Assembly: GCA_963708775.1 (NCBI GenBank)
Contig: CAVPTI010000020.1
Coordinates: 310,001 to 374,000, forward strand
Direction of reading: 5' to 3'
DNA from: JAGVSR01 sp963708775
Lineage (GTDB): Bacteria; Pseudomonadota; Alphaproteobacteria; Rhizobiales; Hyphomicrobiaceae
Length of the DNA: 64,000 bases
The notes below the pieces were generated by a model, which saw nothing but the letters and a program-made list of their open reading frames with translations, did not search any database and had not been told where the DNA came from. The position numbers and the translations under genes were made by a program. Of this stretch, positions 44,130 through 53,197 are shown piece after piece (position 1 is the first letter of the stretch; each line of letters opens with the position of its first letter).

Positions 44130-44933
44130 TGAGATCGTCTCCCCCAGAAATTTCGTTGCCGGCGCCGCAAAACCGCGCCGGTCGATCTTAGCCTGCTGAT
44201 TGGGGAGGTAAGATGTTCGCGGTCTCGCGCCGCTCCTTTTCCAAGGATTTACCGCAATCAGGGACTCGACGTTATCTGCGCGATGAGCATCGGCACGCGG
44301 GTAGAGTGGATGCGATCGCGCTTACTGCAATGCGCTACCCTCGGTCGCTAGGCCGCGCGCCTTCGGAGCCCACGTGCACGTGCGCGAAAACAGCCTAAGC
44401 GCTTGATCTGAATCGAAAAACTCCGGTGCTGCCGGAGGGGATTGAACTCTCGACCTCTCCCTTACCACTCCAGGGAACGTCCTGGGGTAACATCTTGCTC
44501 TAGTTCGAGTTTTTGGAGCCTGTTTCAGCGAGCCCCATTAAGTTTCGCCGTTTTTCACCGAAACCCGAGATTTCCGCTACCCCTGTGCTACCCCGATCCG
44601 TACGGCTGCTTTCTGGGCCAGGCAGGCATCGCCCACAACGCTACCGTCGAATTTGACCCGAAGCAGCCCTTAGCAGTCGCAGCAATCGTGCCACAGCGTC
44701 AACCGCCACGCAGAATTACTGATCTCGGCAGCTGGGTTTATGCCGGGCAGTGATGGCTCCGCCTAAAGGCGGCTAGTCCCCAATAGACGGATGTTACCCT
44801 ACCGTTGAGCGGTCGATATCATGGACTGTCGCGATGATAAACCGCTTGTGAAGTCCGATCCTCACGAGTTCCGTCCAGTTTTTGCGAAGTGGCTGCGGAC
44901 GGGTGTCCGCAGCCTTTTCGAGCGGCAGATCGC
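44130..44933. other. Non-coding stretch around the tRNA-Thr fragment
   Basis: About 800 bases without a convincing gene. The only recognised element is the tRNA-Thr(GGT) 3' fragment at 44425-44466. A small hairpin (CCGCCTAAAGGCGG near 44760) follows. The short frames here have no family features. Confidence 0.6.
44425..44466 (-). mobile_element. 3' fragment of tRNA-Thr(GGT), likely attachment-site scar
   Basis: On the minus strand the sequence starts exactly at the anticodon (GGTAAGGGAGAGGTC), continues through a T-arm (GAGAGTTCAATC) and ends with the acceptor strand GGCAGCACC. No 5' half is present: the bases before GGT do not continue the tRNA. The T-stem has one mismatch. Integrases that target tRNA genes copy the part from the anticodon or T-loop to the 3' end when they insert, so this 42-base fragment is what one end of an integrated element looks like. 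No integrase gene is seen nearby. Confidence 0.8.
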
Positions 44934-45206
44934 TCAGGACGACGACAGCGGAAGAATCTTCTCCGCAATGCGATTGCCATGACCCCATCGGTAGACGATG
45001 CGAACCTTTTCACCGCGCTTCACGTCGAGGGCGATATGGCGCGGGCTATAGCGATAGACTTGATGGCTCACAGTAATCCGCTGCGACTTCGGGTTGATGT
45101 GCTCGACCTTCCCCACTGCTTCATGTGTTGCGGAAGCAGCTATTGCCGAACCTGCCCCGACAGTCATTGCCACGATGGCAGTTGCAAGCTTTGCCGACCT
45201 TTTCAT
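44934..45206 (-). CDS. Small periplasmic protein, DUF1344-like
   Basis: A 90-residue protein from the ATG at 45206: signal peptide (LATAIVAMTVGAGSAIAAS) and a single small domain with the strand pattern AVGKVEHINPKSQRITVSHQVYRY, ending VRIVYRWGHGNR. The pattern resembles DUF1344/CusF-like small beta-barrels. It sits downstream of a two-component system and may be its target. The family call is tentative. Confidence 0.65.
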   Translation of the reverse strand: MKRSAKLATAIVAMTVGAGSAIAASATHEAVGKVEHINPKSQRITVSHQVYRYSPRHIALDVKRGEKVRIVYRWGHGNRIAEKILPLSSS

Positions 45207-45339
45207 GTGTCTATTCCTTCGGATTAGATGGCGGTTGCGGGCAACCGGTGGATGCTCGTCGCATGATCCACACTCCCACCATGCGCCGCGATCTTCTCCG
45301 CCAGTTCGCCGGTCACATACGCTTTTGTAACCCTGGGCG

Positions 45340-46722
45340 TCAGCTTTCCAGCGCTGGTCGGAATGCAACGCTGACGGTCAATCCCGGCGAATTGTCGTCA
45401 AGACTAATGTGCGCGTCGTGCAATTCAGCGATCGCATGGGCGAGGCTTAAGCCCAGACCGCTACCTGGAGTGGACCGGGCGCGTTCCAACCGATAGAGAC
45501 GACGAAAGACGTTTTGGCGCTCCTCGGTAGGGATTCCGGGTCCGTCGTCGGCCACCGACATGATGACGCTGCCATCCCTATGGGCCAGACCGAGTGCGAT
45601 CGTCGTTCCCTCGGGAGTATGGCACACCGAGTTCTCGATTAGATTGGCGAGGAGTTGGGTGAGAAGTTCGGCATCGCCAAATATGGGGAACGGTTTTGTT
45701 CCGGGTGATGTCGGCAACAAGCTATGGCCGGCATCCTCAGCGACAGGCGCATAGATTTCAAAGACATCATTCATGATCCCGCCGAGATCGACGAGTTGAA
45801 AGCAGGATTTACGCGCGCCCGCTTCTATTTGCGTAATATTGAGCAGAGCTTCGAATGTGCGTGTCATCAAGTCTAGGTCGTCGATGGCCTCCTGCATGGC
45901 GGAGCGCATTTCCTCGGGCTTCGTCACGATAAGGCTAGCTTCCTCGAGCTTGTGTCGGATGCGTGCAACTGGACGTTTCAAATCGTGGGCGATGTCGGAG
46001 GAGGATTGGTTGACATTCTCTATCAGGGTTTGCAGTTGGCCCAGTGTGCGGTTGACCTGTGCGGCCAGCTGATCGATGTCATCGCCAGAGCCAGACAACG
46101 GAACGCGCGCCGAGATCTGGCCACGAGAGACTGCAGCCAGCGTCTTTGCGAAAACATAGATGCGCCGCTGAGCGGCGGCCGCCAGCATTACGCTCACAAT
46201 CCCGATGATGATGCCGGTGCCGACGACGCCATAGCCCAGGACGTTAACAAGGTAAGATCCCATTTGCCGGACCTCCCGATTGCCGAGGCCAACCAGAAGC
46301 TTCCCGTGCGACAGAGCTCGCCATTGCGCAAGAAAGACATCACTGGCGCTCTCTCGTTCCCCCGCGAAGGCAAGGTCGCCACGATCGATCCAACGCCAAC
46401 CGGTGAACGACGGCGCGGCGCTTACGTTGCCCGCGAGGTGCGCGCCGGTGTCGTCGATCAGTGCGAAAATGAAGTCCGACTGGCGCACCGAATCTGCCTC
46501 CTTTCGGACGACGCTGACGATATCCGAGAGATTGTTCGGATCATCGAAGGCTGCGATGGCCGCAAATGTCTCCTCAATACGCCGGTGCATGTCACTTTCA
46601 AGCCGGGCGTTGATACCCACATAGAGCACGGCAAACAGCGCTAGAAATGTGAGGATGAATAGGACGGAGAAGAAGGCCGCAAGGCGCACCGGGGTGCGCT
46701 GAAGAAGTTCACGTCCCCTCAT
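45340..46722 (-). CDS. Sensor histidine kinase
   Basis: A 460-residue kinase with two membrane helices flanking a periplasmic sensor of about 130 residues (no recognised domain), a HAMP region and the HisKA box DIAHDLKRPVARIRH. ATP-binding motifs are LANLIENSVCH, DDGPGIP and GSGLGLSLAHAI. The ATG at 46722 overlaps the end of the regulator gene by 14 bases. By type it is like CusS/CopS and QseC kinases. Nearby copper proteins suggest a metal signal, but this is inference. Confidence 0.93.
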   Translation of the reverse strand: MRGRELLQRTPVRLAAFFSVLFILTFLALFAVLYVGINARLESDMHRRIEETFAAIAAFDDPNNLSDIVSVVRKEADSVRQSDFIFALIDDTGAHLAGNVSAAPSFTGWRWIDRGDLAFAGERESASDVFLAQWRALSHGKLLVGLGNREVRQMGSYLVNVLGYGVVGTGIIIGIVSVMLAAAAQRRIYVFAKTLAAVSRGQISARVPLSGSGDDIDQLAAQVNRTLGQLQTLIENVNQSSSDIAHDLKRPVARIRHKLEEASLIVTKPEEMRSAMQEAIDDLDLMTRTFEALLNITQIEAGARKSCFQLVDLGGIMNDVFEIYAPVAEDAGHSLLPTSPGTKPFPIFGDAELLTQLLANLIENSVCHTPEGTTIALGLAHRDGSVIMSVADDGPGIPTEERQNVFRRLYRLERARSTPGSGLGLSLAHAIAELHDAHISLDDNSPGLTVSVAFRPALES

Positions 46723-47387
46723 AGATCGAGTATCCGCTGCCGCGCACCGTGTGAATGAGTTCGCTCCCAAATGGGCGGTCGACTTTGGCCCTGAGACGCG
46801 AAATATGGGTTTCAACGACGCTGGTGCGCGGATCGAAGTGGATGGTCCAAACGCGCTCAAGAAGCATCGTTCGCGTTACGACACGGCCCTTGTTGCGCAT
46901 CAAAACTTCGAGGAGCCGGAATTCTCGGGGCTGGAGTTGAATTTCCTGGCCGGACCGCACGGCCCGGCGGCCGATGAGATCGACTTCGAGATCGGCCACC
47001 TTGAGGATAGTTTCTTCGCCTTTCACCGTCGGGCGGCGCGCGAGAGCGTGAACTCGCGCGAGAAGCTCGGAAAAAGCAAACGGTTTGCAAAGGTAGTCGT
47101 CGCCGCCCGCATCGAGTTCCGTCGCAGCGGTCGTTGACGCCACCAAGGGCCGTCAGAAAGAGCACAGGGGCTTTGCGCCCGGCGCTGCGCAAGGTCTTGA
47201 CGATGGTGAGACCGTCGATGCCCGGCAGCATGCGATCGATGATGAGAACGTCATAGTCTTCGCCGAGTGCCTGGGTGACACCATCGCGGCCGTCGCTCAA
47301 ATGATCGATCGTATGTCCCTCCTGATCCAGCCCCTTGCGGACATAAGATGCCGTGTTGGAATCATCTTCGATCAGGAGAATGCGCAT
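46709..47387 (-). pseudogene. OmpR-family response regulator with a one-base frameshift
   Basis: The receiver domain (MRILLIEDDSNTASYVRKG, phosphorylated Asp in VLIIDRMLPGIDG) and the DNA-binding domain (YLCKPFAFSELLARVHALAR, LQPREFRLLEVLMRNKGRVV, RVWTIHFDPRTSVVETHISR) lie in two frames. One extra T at 47117-47118 (plus strand) explains it: removal joins DRCDG to LDAGGDDYLC and gives about 225 residues. The gene is otherwise complete and coupled to the intact kinase gene, so a sequence error is quite possible. Confidence 0.9.
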
Positions 47388-47798
47388 GACACCTTGGCTC
47401 CACGGATCGGTGAGAACGTGAGACCCCGGATGCGAAGTACATCCGGGGTCCTGCGAACTCTCCGCGGGGAGATGGACGACGCCGCGGTCGTTCACAGCTC
47501 TTCTCGCCGGTCTCGGGGGGAAAGACGTTACGAGAAGACGGGGTGGGACAGAATTCACCCCTAATACATAGTAAGCGACGGGCCTTATGCCAGACCTGTC
47601 CAGCGCCTTACCGATTGGTAAGGGCATCGACGGCCGAATTGACCTTCAGTGCTCTGGCGACTGAAGCCCAGGTTCGTTTTGGAATGCCGCGCCCCTAGAA
47701 AGCTTTCCAATTTGTATGCTGTCCGCGATATCCCGGCAAACCGTGACGTCTATATCTCCTGCGTCACGGTAACAGTGACATTACATGGAGGAACTATC
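47388..47798. other. Divergent control region of the two-component system
   Basis: About 410 bases between the regulator gene and a small exported protein gene. No gene is recognised. A nine-base inverted repeat lies near the downstream end at 47740-47770. Confidence 0.5.
47740..47770. promoter_or_regulatory. Inverted repeat upstream of a small exported protein gene
   Basis: ACCGTGACG (47740-47748) and CGTCACGGT (47762-47770) are perfect complements with 13 bases between them. A second half GTGAC follows at 47775-47779. It is 28 bases before the ATG at 47799, so it could be an operator or a leader hairpin. Confidence 0.55.
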
Positions 47799-47960
47799 AT
47801 GCTCTCAAAAATTCTCAGCGGTGCTGTGCTTGCCGGTGTGCTTCTCAGCGCTGCAGCACCGGTCACATTCGCTGCAGACACGCCCAAGACCAAGGAAGAG
47901 TGCGCCAAGCACAAGGATATGAGCTGGGACGCGGCTGCTGGTAAGTGCGTCAAGAAGTGA
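47799..47960 (+). CDS. Small exported cysteine-containing protein
   Basis: A 53-residue protein: signal peptide (ILSGAVLAGVLLSAAAPVTFA) and a mature part of about 27 residues with two cysteines and a histidine (EECAKHKDMSWDAAAGKCVKK). GGAGG lies seven bases upstream. Similar tiny periplasmic proteins are common in this bacterial order, without known role. A hairpin terminator follows. Confidence 0.75.
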   Translation: MLSKILSGAVLAGVLLSAAAPVTFAADTPKTKEECAKHKDMSWDAAAGKCVKK

Positions 47961-47977
47961 TCGAACCGGTCACCAGC

Positions 47978-48020
47978 AATAAAGGCGGCGTGTGTGTGTG
48001 CACATGCCGCGTTTATTTGT
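47978..48020 (+). terminator. Terminator after the small exported protein
   Basis: A long stem of about 16 pairs (from AATAAAGGCGGC to GCCGCGTTTATT, with a mismatch and a G:T pair) and a short GT loop, followed by TGTAAAAT. The weak T-run leaves some doubt. Confidence 0.65.
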
Positions 48021-48291
48021 AAAATAGATGGAGAAAACTCTTTGGGCTGTGAATGTCAGACGGAGTTCGAAGCCAGCACATGATTTCGAGATGACCGATT
48101 CGGTCGTGGCAAACCTACCGCGGCGCAAGGATAGAGGGATCAAAGCGAAGTAGCAGACACACCGGATAGATTGCCTGACTTCAAATGGTCGTAAATCCCA
48201 GCAACGTCTGCTTCCGGCAACGCGACAGCCGCGAACTCGGCTCCGGCGAGGAACGTCGCTCGTTCGGGCGCGGCATCTGTCGGCGGCGACG

Positions 48292-48483
48292 ATGACCAAC
48301 ATTCGTCAGAACCTGTCCTTCACCTTCATCTATAATGCTGCGGTTGCACCGGTCGCCGCCGGGCTTCTCTATTCGATCTTCGGCGTTCTCTTGTCGCCGA
48401 TCATTGCGGCTGCGGCGATGGTGCTGTCGGCCGTCTCTGTGGTCGGCAACGCGCTAAGGTTCAATCGCGTAGCGCTGCAATAG
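48292..48483 (+). pseudogene. C-terminal relic of a copper P1B-type ATPase (CopA-like)
   Basis: The 63 residues NIRQNLSFTFIYNAAVAPVAAG, LLSPIIAAAAMVLSAVSVVGN and ALRFNRVAL are the last two membrane helices and end of CopA-type copper-exporting ATPases (the N-x6-YN and M-x2-SS positions that bind Cu). The rest of the ATPase, more than 600 residues, is absent. The second SS has become SAVS. It stands directly before the copper protein CopM-like gene, so a copper resistance operon has probably lost its ATPase. Confidence 0.85.
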
Positions 48484-48642
48484 GGCGAATGCCCCGTTTG
48501 CCCTGGAACAAAGCATCATTGAGGATGATCAGCGCTCGGTGGGAGCGGTCCACATGCTCGGGATGCCGTGCAGGAGCGGGCGTCCAGAAGATTTACTGGC
48601 AATGGGCAGGGAGGACCTGCCTCAACTCACAGGAGTACACCC

Positions 48643-49173
48643 ATGACTAAAGCATCTTTGGCATCGCTGTTGGCAGCCGGCCTCGTCTTTGCGGCCGCGC
48701 CGGCTCTGGCCCAAGAGCAAGGACACGAGGGTCACCACCCGGCGGGCGGATCGGACAGCGCGAAACCGCAATCTGAAGTCCCGGCTGCAAAAAAACCCGA
48801 CGAGGGCAAAATGCAGGGTGGGATGATGGGCAAAGGCGGAATGATGGGGGGCGATTGTAAGATGATGGAAGGGATGCACGCCCAGATGGGCGGCATGATG
48901 CCGAAGGGCGACACCGGGCCGTCGAGCCAAGCCTACAACGGCATCATGATGAAGATGCACAACGACATGGCCATCACCTACTCCGGCAATGCCGATATCG
49001 ATTTCGTGAAAGGCATGATCCCGCACCATCAGGCAGCCATCGACATGGCCAAGACCGTCATTGCGTTCGGCAAGGACGCCGAAGTGAAGAAGCTCGCCGA
49101 AGACGTGATCAAGGCGCAAGAAGCAGAGATCGCGCAGATGAAGACGTGGCTTCAAAAGAACGACGCGCAGTAG
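48643..49173 (+). CDS. DUF305 (CopM-like) copper-binding periplasmic protein
   Basis: A 176-residue exported protein: signal peptide (LASLLAAGLVFAAAPALA), a His-rich and Met-rich linker (GHEGHHPAGG; MQGGMMGKGGMMGG) and a DUF305 domain with MIPHHQAAIDMAK. Met and His clusters bind Cu(I) and Cu(II). CAGGAG lies ahead of the ATG. It should lower free copper in the periplasm. It follows the CopA relic and precedes a convergent DUF411 gene, both copper-linked families. Confidence 0.9.
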   Translation: MTKASLASLLAAGLVFAAAPALAQEQGHEGHHPAGGSDSAKPQSEVPAAKKPDEGKMQGGMMGKGGMMGGDCKMMEGMHAQMGGMMPKGDTGPSSQAYNGIMMKMHNDMAITYSGNADIDFVKGMIPHHQAAIDMAKTVIAFGKDAEVKKLAEDVIKAQEAEIAQMKTWLQKNDAQ

Positions 49174-49218
49174 CCTCCAGAGGACATGATCCCATGCGAG
49201 TGCATCGTGAACAACGAG

Positions 49219-49683
49219 TCACGAAGGGATTTCGGTCGCACCGATAAACCGCGCATATGTCTTCCGCCCGTCCTTGCCGAACAGAATAACCTCGTAGTTC
49301 GCTGGTGCTCCGCCTTCCATCCCTGGAGCACCAGCAGGCATGCCCGGGACGGCCAGACCAATCGCCGCCGGCTTTTCGCGAAGGAGCCGTAAAATGGCCT
49401 CCGCCGGCACATGCCCTTCCAGAACATAGCCGGCCGCCAAGGCCGTATGGCAGGACTTCAGATCGTAAGGCACACCGAGCTTCACTTTGAGGGCCGCGAG
49501 TTCCGGCGTGGCGACGACCGCGACCGGAAAGCCTGCCGCCGAGAGATAATCGGCCCGTTTCTGGCAGCAACGGCAATTTGGGTCCTTGTTGACCAAGACT
49601 TTTGGCAACAGCGCATCAGCCTGGCCCGCTGAAACACAAGAAGTCGACCCTGAGCGCAAACTCAGCCATGTATGGCCGGGCAA
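49219..49683 (-). CDS. DUF411 metal-binding protein, N-terminus possibly damaged
   Basis: A DUF411 domain is complete: VLVNKDPNCRCCQKRADYL with the metal-binding cysteines, LKSCHTALAAGYVLEGHVP and GMPAGAPGMEGG with methionines. These proteins accompany copper resistance genes. The only available start is a TTG, and a TAA stands 12 bases upstream in frame. The usual signal peptide is not seen, so the 5' end may be truncated or frameshifted. It is convergent with the CopM-like gene. Confidence 0.8.
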   Translation of the reverse strand: MPGHTWLSLRSGSTSCVSAGQADALLPKVLVNKDPNCRCCQKRADYLSAAGFPVAVVATPELAALKVKLGVPYDLKSCHTALAAGYVLEGHVPAEAILRLLREKPAAIGLAVPGMPAGAPGMEGGAPANYEVILFGKDGRKTYARFIGATEIPS

Positions 49684-49726
49684 ATCGATACTGATTTAGC
49701 ATCCCATCATCTGCACGACGTCGTGG

Positions 49727-51001
49727 CTAAGCTCGTTGCAGACCAGACCAGCAAAGAGCCACCAGAACCAATGTCATGACAGCTGCTGCCATCCATCCAG
49801 CGAGCCTCAGGACTCGCGGGATTGTGAAGCGCTTCATGAGAGCGGTACTCGAGACCAAAAGCATCATCGCTATAATCATCGGCACTGCAATGATGCCATT
49901 GATTACCGCGCTCCAAAACAACATCTTGATCGGATCCAGTGGTGTGAAGTCGATGAGCACCCCAATAATCGTCGCGAGAACGATGACAGCGTAGAAGCCT
50001 TTAGCTTCCGATGGCTTTGCCTCAAGTGTCGCACTCCATCCGAACGCTTCTGCCAGCGCATAGGCAGCCGAGCCGGCGAGCACTGGCACGGCGAGGAGGC
50101 CCGTTCCGACGATCCCCAGGCTAAAGAGCAAGAAAGTGAGGTTGCCGGCGAGCGGCCGCAAGGCCTCCGCAGCCTGCGCAGACGTTTCAATGTCCTTTAT
50201 TCCGTGTGCATTTAGAGTAACAGCCGTCGTCAAGATGATGAAGAACGCGACGGTGTTTGAAAACGCCATGCCGAGCGTGGTGTCGATGGCAATGCGATCG
50301 ATCTCATGAGCACCGCCCCGCTTGAGATCCCTAAGGGGGCGGCGGCGATGCAGGTCCATTTCTTCGACTTCCTGGGATGCCTGCCAGAAGAACAGGTACG
50401 GGCTGATCGTTGTCCCGAACACAGCCACGACGACGAGAAGATAATCCGCGTCAAATGACAGAGTCGGAAAGACTGTCGCGCGCAAAGCCGCACCCCATTG
50501 CACATTGACCGTGAAAACCGTTGCCACATAGGCGAGGAGTACAAGTGTTAGCCATTTCAGGATCGGGGCATAGGTCTTGTACGGGATGAAAACCTGGAGC
50601 ACGATGCAAACCACGCCGAACATCAGCGCGTGACCGTGCTCACCGCCACCCACGACCAGTTGAAGTGCTTCGCCCATTGCAGCGATATCAGCTGCAATAT
50701 TTATAATGTTGGCCACGAGCAGGAGCGACACAAGTCCGAGGAGAACGGGCTGCGGCATGGTATTCTTGATGTTGGCTGCAATGCCATGACCGGTAACTCG
50801 GCCGATTCGCGCGCTAATCAACTGCACCGCGACCATGAACGGCCAAGTCAGAACGACCGCCCACAGTAGTCCGAACCCAAATTGGGCGCCGGCTTGCGAA
50901 TAAGTAGCGATGCCCGACGGATCGTCATCTGCCGCCCCTGTAATCAACCCAGGCCCCAGGAACCGAAGCGGCCGAAACGCCTTTTTACCACGCGGCGTCA
51001 T
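49727..51001 (-). CDS. NRAMP-family transporter with unusual metal-site motifs
   Basis: A 424-residue membrane protein with about 11 helices. The first helix has GAADDDPSGIATYSQAG in place of the NRAMP DPGN motif, and the helix-six site reads GTTISPYLFFWQASQE where manganese transporters have a Met-Pro-His. It therefore belongs to a divergent NRAMP-related group, whose substrate may be magnesium, aluminium or another ion and not manganese. The frame is intact from the ATG at 51001. It is divergent from a DUF1345 gene. Confidence 0.88.
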   Translation of the reverse strand: MTPRGKKAFRPLRFLGPGLITGAADDDPSGIATYSQAGAQFGFGLLWAVVLTWPFMVAVQLISARIGRVTGHGIAANIKNTMPQPVLLGLVSLLLVANIINIAADIAAMGEALQLVVGGGEHGHALMFGVVCIVLQVFIPYKTYAPILKWLTLVLLAYVATVFTVNVQWGAALRATVFPTLSFDADYLLVVVAVFGTTISPYLFFWQASQEVEEMDLHRRRPLRDLKRGGAHEIDRIAIDTTLGMAFSNTVAFFIILTTAVTLNAHGIKDIETSAQAAEALRPLAGNLTFLLFSLGIVGTGLLAVPVLAGSAAYALAEAFGWSATLEAKPSEAKGFYAVIVLATIIGVLIDFTPLDPIKMLFWSAVINGIIAVPMIIAMMLLVSSTALMKRFTIPRVLRLAGWMAAAVMTLVLVALCWSGLQRA

Positions 51002-51117
51002 TTGTTCTGCCCTAATTGCAATGCCAGGAATGCATATTGAACTTGGCAGACCGTGCCCGGTTGAATGTCTGTTTCTTCATAAAGTTGGGTTGCCCCGCAC
51101 AAGGCATTGGAGACGGC

Positions 51118-51825
51118 GTGACGGTTAACGGAACCCCACAAAGACATGGAAGTCGCTGGTACCATCCGTACCGTGTCGGGCGGTCCATCGCCGATCAGCC
51201 GCGGATTTACATGGGAGCGACGGCGTGGCTTGCCGCGTATCTGCTGCTTCCCACGTCATTTGCGTCTGCCCAGAGGGATGCCACAGCATGGTGCTTCGGA
51301 GGTTTGGTCTATCTCGCCTTCGCGTTCTGGAGCATGAAGCAATACACGGTGGATCTCATCGAGGCGCGTGCAGCGCGGCAGGACCAAAGTGGTATCGTGA
51401 TCTTCGGTCTCATTCTTCTCGCAATCCTCTTGAGCTTCGTCGCGATTGCGGGTCTTCTACACGACGCAAAATCGGCGGCTGACACCGCAAGATCTCTCAA
51501 TGTGATCATCGCGGCATCGACGATCTTCATTTCCTGGTCCATGATGCAGGTTGTATTCGCGTTCCACTATGCTCATGAGTTTTATTCTCCGCACGACGAA
51601 CCTCCGGCTGTTCGCACGGGCCTGGAATTTCCAAAAGATACAAAGCCTGATTATTGGGACTTCCTGTATTTCGCGACGTCGATCGGTTCTGCTTCGCAGA
51701 CGTCAGACGTCGCGATTACCTCAAAACGCATGCGTCGCCTGGTAACGCTGCATGCGATTATCTCCTTCTTTTTTAATGCGGTGGTGCTCGCTCTGACGAT
51801 CAATCTCGCCGCCAGTTTGATTTAA
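51118..51825 (+). CDS. DUF1345 membrane protein
   Basis: About 235 residues from a GTG at 51118 (the frame is open from 51016). DUF1345 features: RIYMGATAWLAAYLLLPT, AFHYAHEFYSP, YWDFLYFATSIGSASQTSDV and the basic RMRRLVTLHAIISFFFNAVVLAL. Four or five membrane helices. The family is of unknown function. It stands next to, and divergent from, the NRAMP-like gene. The start is uncertain. Confidence 0.85.
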   Translation: MTVNGTPQRHGSRWYHPYRVGRSIADQPRIYMGATAWLAAYLLLPTSFASAQRDATAWCFGGLVYLAFAFWSMKQYTVDLIEARAARQDQSGIVIFGLILLAILLSFVAIAGLLHDAKSAADTARSLNVIIAASTIFISWSMMQVVFAFHYAHEFYSPHDEPPAVRTGLEFPKDTKPDYWDFLYFATSIGSASQTSDVAITSKRMRRLVTLHAIISFFFNAVVLALTINLAASLI

Positions 51826-51849
51826 CGGCGAGACGTGACCAGTCGACAG

Positions 51850-52317
51850 TCATGCCTGAGCGCTGATGAGCTTTAAACTCATGACCGCCGTCGTCCACTT
51901 TGGACCTGTGGCTCCGGCCAACGGATCAAGCTCAAGACGCACGCTCTCGTCGTCCTGGCCCATCAAGGTCCGCACGCGACCGTCCGAAGGATCACCGCCG
52001 CCGGAGAAAGTCTGACCGATACTGGTGAGGCCAAGAGGCGAATTCTGCATAGATCGGACAATCCAGTGGGTCGGCTGATCGACGGCGGCGTCGGAAAGCT
52101 CCGTCTTTAATGATCCCTTATAGATTGCCTCGGCGTCTCCGTTCGACGGCACGTAGATGCAGATGACGGCGCCGCCATTCAGCTGATCGCGACCAACGGC
52201 CGACTTGCACGAGAGGTCCCCGACTGGAGCGTCGAGGTGGAATTTCGTTGAGCTGCTGTATGGCTCAGATCCCGCGAGCCCAAGAAGTGCGAGCAACATG
52301 AGCAAAGTCGATCGCAT
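51850..52317 (-). CDS. Exported protein, function unknown
   Basis: A 155-residue protein with a short signal peptide (MRSTLLMLLALLGLAGS). The mature part contains two cysteines and the segments VGDLSCKSAVGRDQLNG and GDPSDGRVRTLMGQDDES. I do not recognise it. It lies 16 bases after the MoxJ-like relic in the same direction and may have been part of the same operon. Confidence 0.65.
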   Translation of the reverse strand: MRSTLLMLLALLGLAGSEPYSSSTKFHLDAPVGDLSCKSAVGRDQLNGGAVICIYVPSNGDAEAIYKGSLKTELSDAAVDQPTHWIVRSMQNSPLGLTSIGQTFSGGGDPSDGRVRTLMGQDDESVRLELDPLAGATGPKWTTAVMSLKLISAQA

Positions 52318-52333
52318 GGCCTGCCTTCACCCG

Positions 52334-53197
52334 CTAACCGTGCGTCGGCCCAGCCGACTGCGTTCGAGGCGCTGTAATCAATTGGTTCTGTTCGTCGACG
52401 AGCGGAACATCGTAGTCGAGCAGTATCTTGTCGATTTCGGCCTGATGCCTCGCGAGAATTTCGTTGAGTTGCCGCTTCCATGCGGAATCGGTCGGACGGA
52501 CCCCGATACTGATCCGGTATTCGATCTTGGCGTTGCCCTCGTGCTCTTCGAGGATTGGAATAACGTCAAGTCGGTCATGAAGTCCGCGCGTCTCGTAGCC
52601 TGCATAGGGCCCCCAAAGGACGCCGACATCGATTTCTCCGGATAGGACATCATTGACGATATCCCTCTCAGGATCGTTGTAACGTCTGTCCACGGCCATG
52701 AGATAGGATTTTGCGTTGGCCAACAATCCATTGGCGGCGATGAAGTTTCCGATCGGTCCGCCCTGGTTGCTCAAACTTTTGTTCTTCAAGCGTGGATCGG
52801 AGAGTGAGCGCACTCCGTCGAGGCCGGCGTCTTTGCGGAAAATCAGAGCATAGGTGGATCGGTAGTACGGGTTCGTGTTCATGGTCATAGAGTCTTCTTA
52901 AATCGTTCCCATCACCATGTCGCAGCGCTTCGCCATGAGGGTATTCCTAATCAGACCGTACCCGCCCGGATACCAAGTGTAAGACGACGGAACATGTAGA
53001 TCGCCTGCGATCAGGTTAGCGATTTTGTTATCGAAGCCCTCGCCCTGCTCGTTGGAATAAGGCATGTTTCTGGAGATGGCGCAAACGCGAAGCACCTCCC
53101 GGTTGACGAGGTCCGCGTAATTGCCAGACGCCGCAAGGCCAGCCGCTGGCAGCATCGGCGTGAGCCCAACGCACACAATGATGTCAAAGGCACGCAT
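52334..53197 (-). pseudogene. MoxJ-like (PQQ dehydrogenase-associated) binding protein with in-frame stop
   Basis: The first 99 codons give a signal peptide and LRVCAISRNMPYSNEQGEGF, DNKIANLIAGDL and RCDMVMGT, typical of the binding proteins that accompany PQQ-dependent methanol dehydrogenases. A TAA at 52898-52900 then stops translation. The same frame continues without shift: NTNPYYRSTYALIFRKDAG, GEIDVGVLWGPYAGY and ILLDYDVPLV. The total of about 287 codons is the family length. No xoxF or mxaF is in the window. A point change to a stop is the simplest explanation. Confidence 0.88.

Noticed and set aside
44442..44753. 104-codon open frame beside the tRNA fragment as an integrase remnant
   Set aside because: No tyrosine or serine recombinase motif can be seen in either strand; the frame starts inside the tRNA fragment.
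45340..47387. Sensor kinase and regulator as named copRS
   Set aside because: The neighbours suggest copper, but the sensor domain has no recognised metal motif, so I give no gene name.
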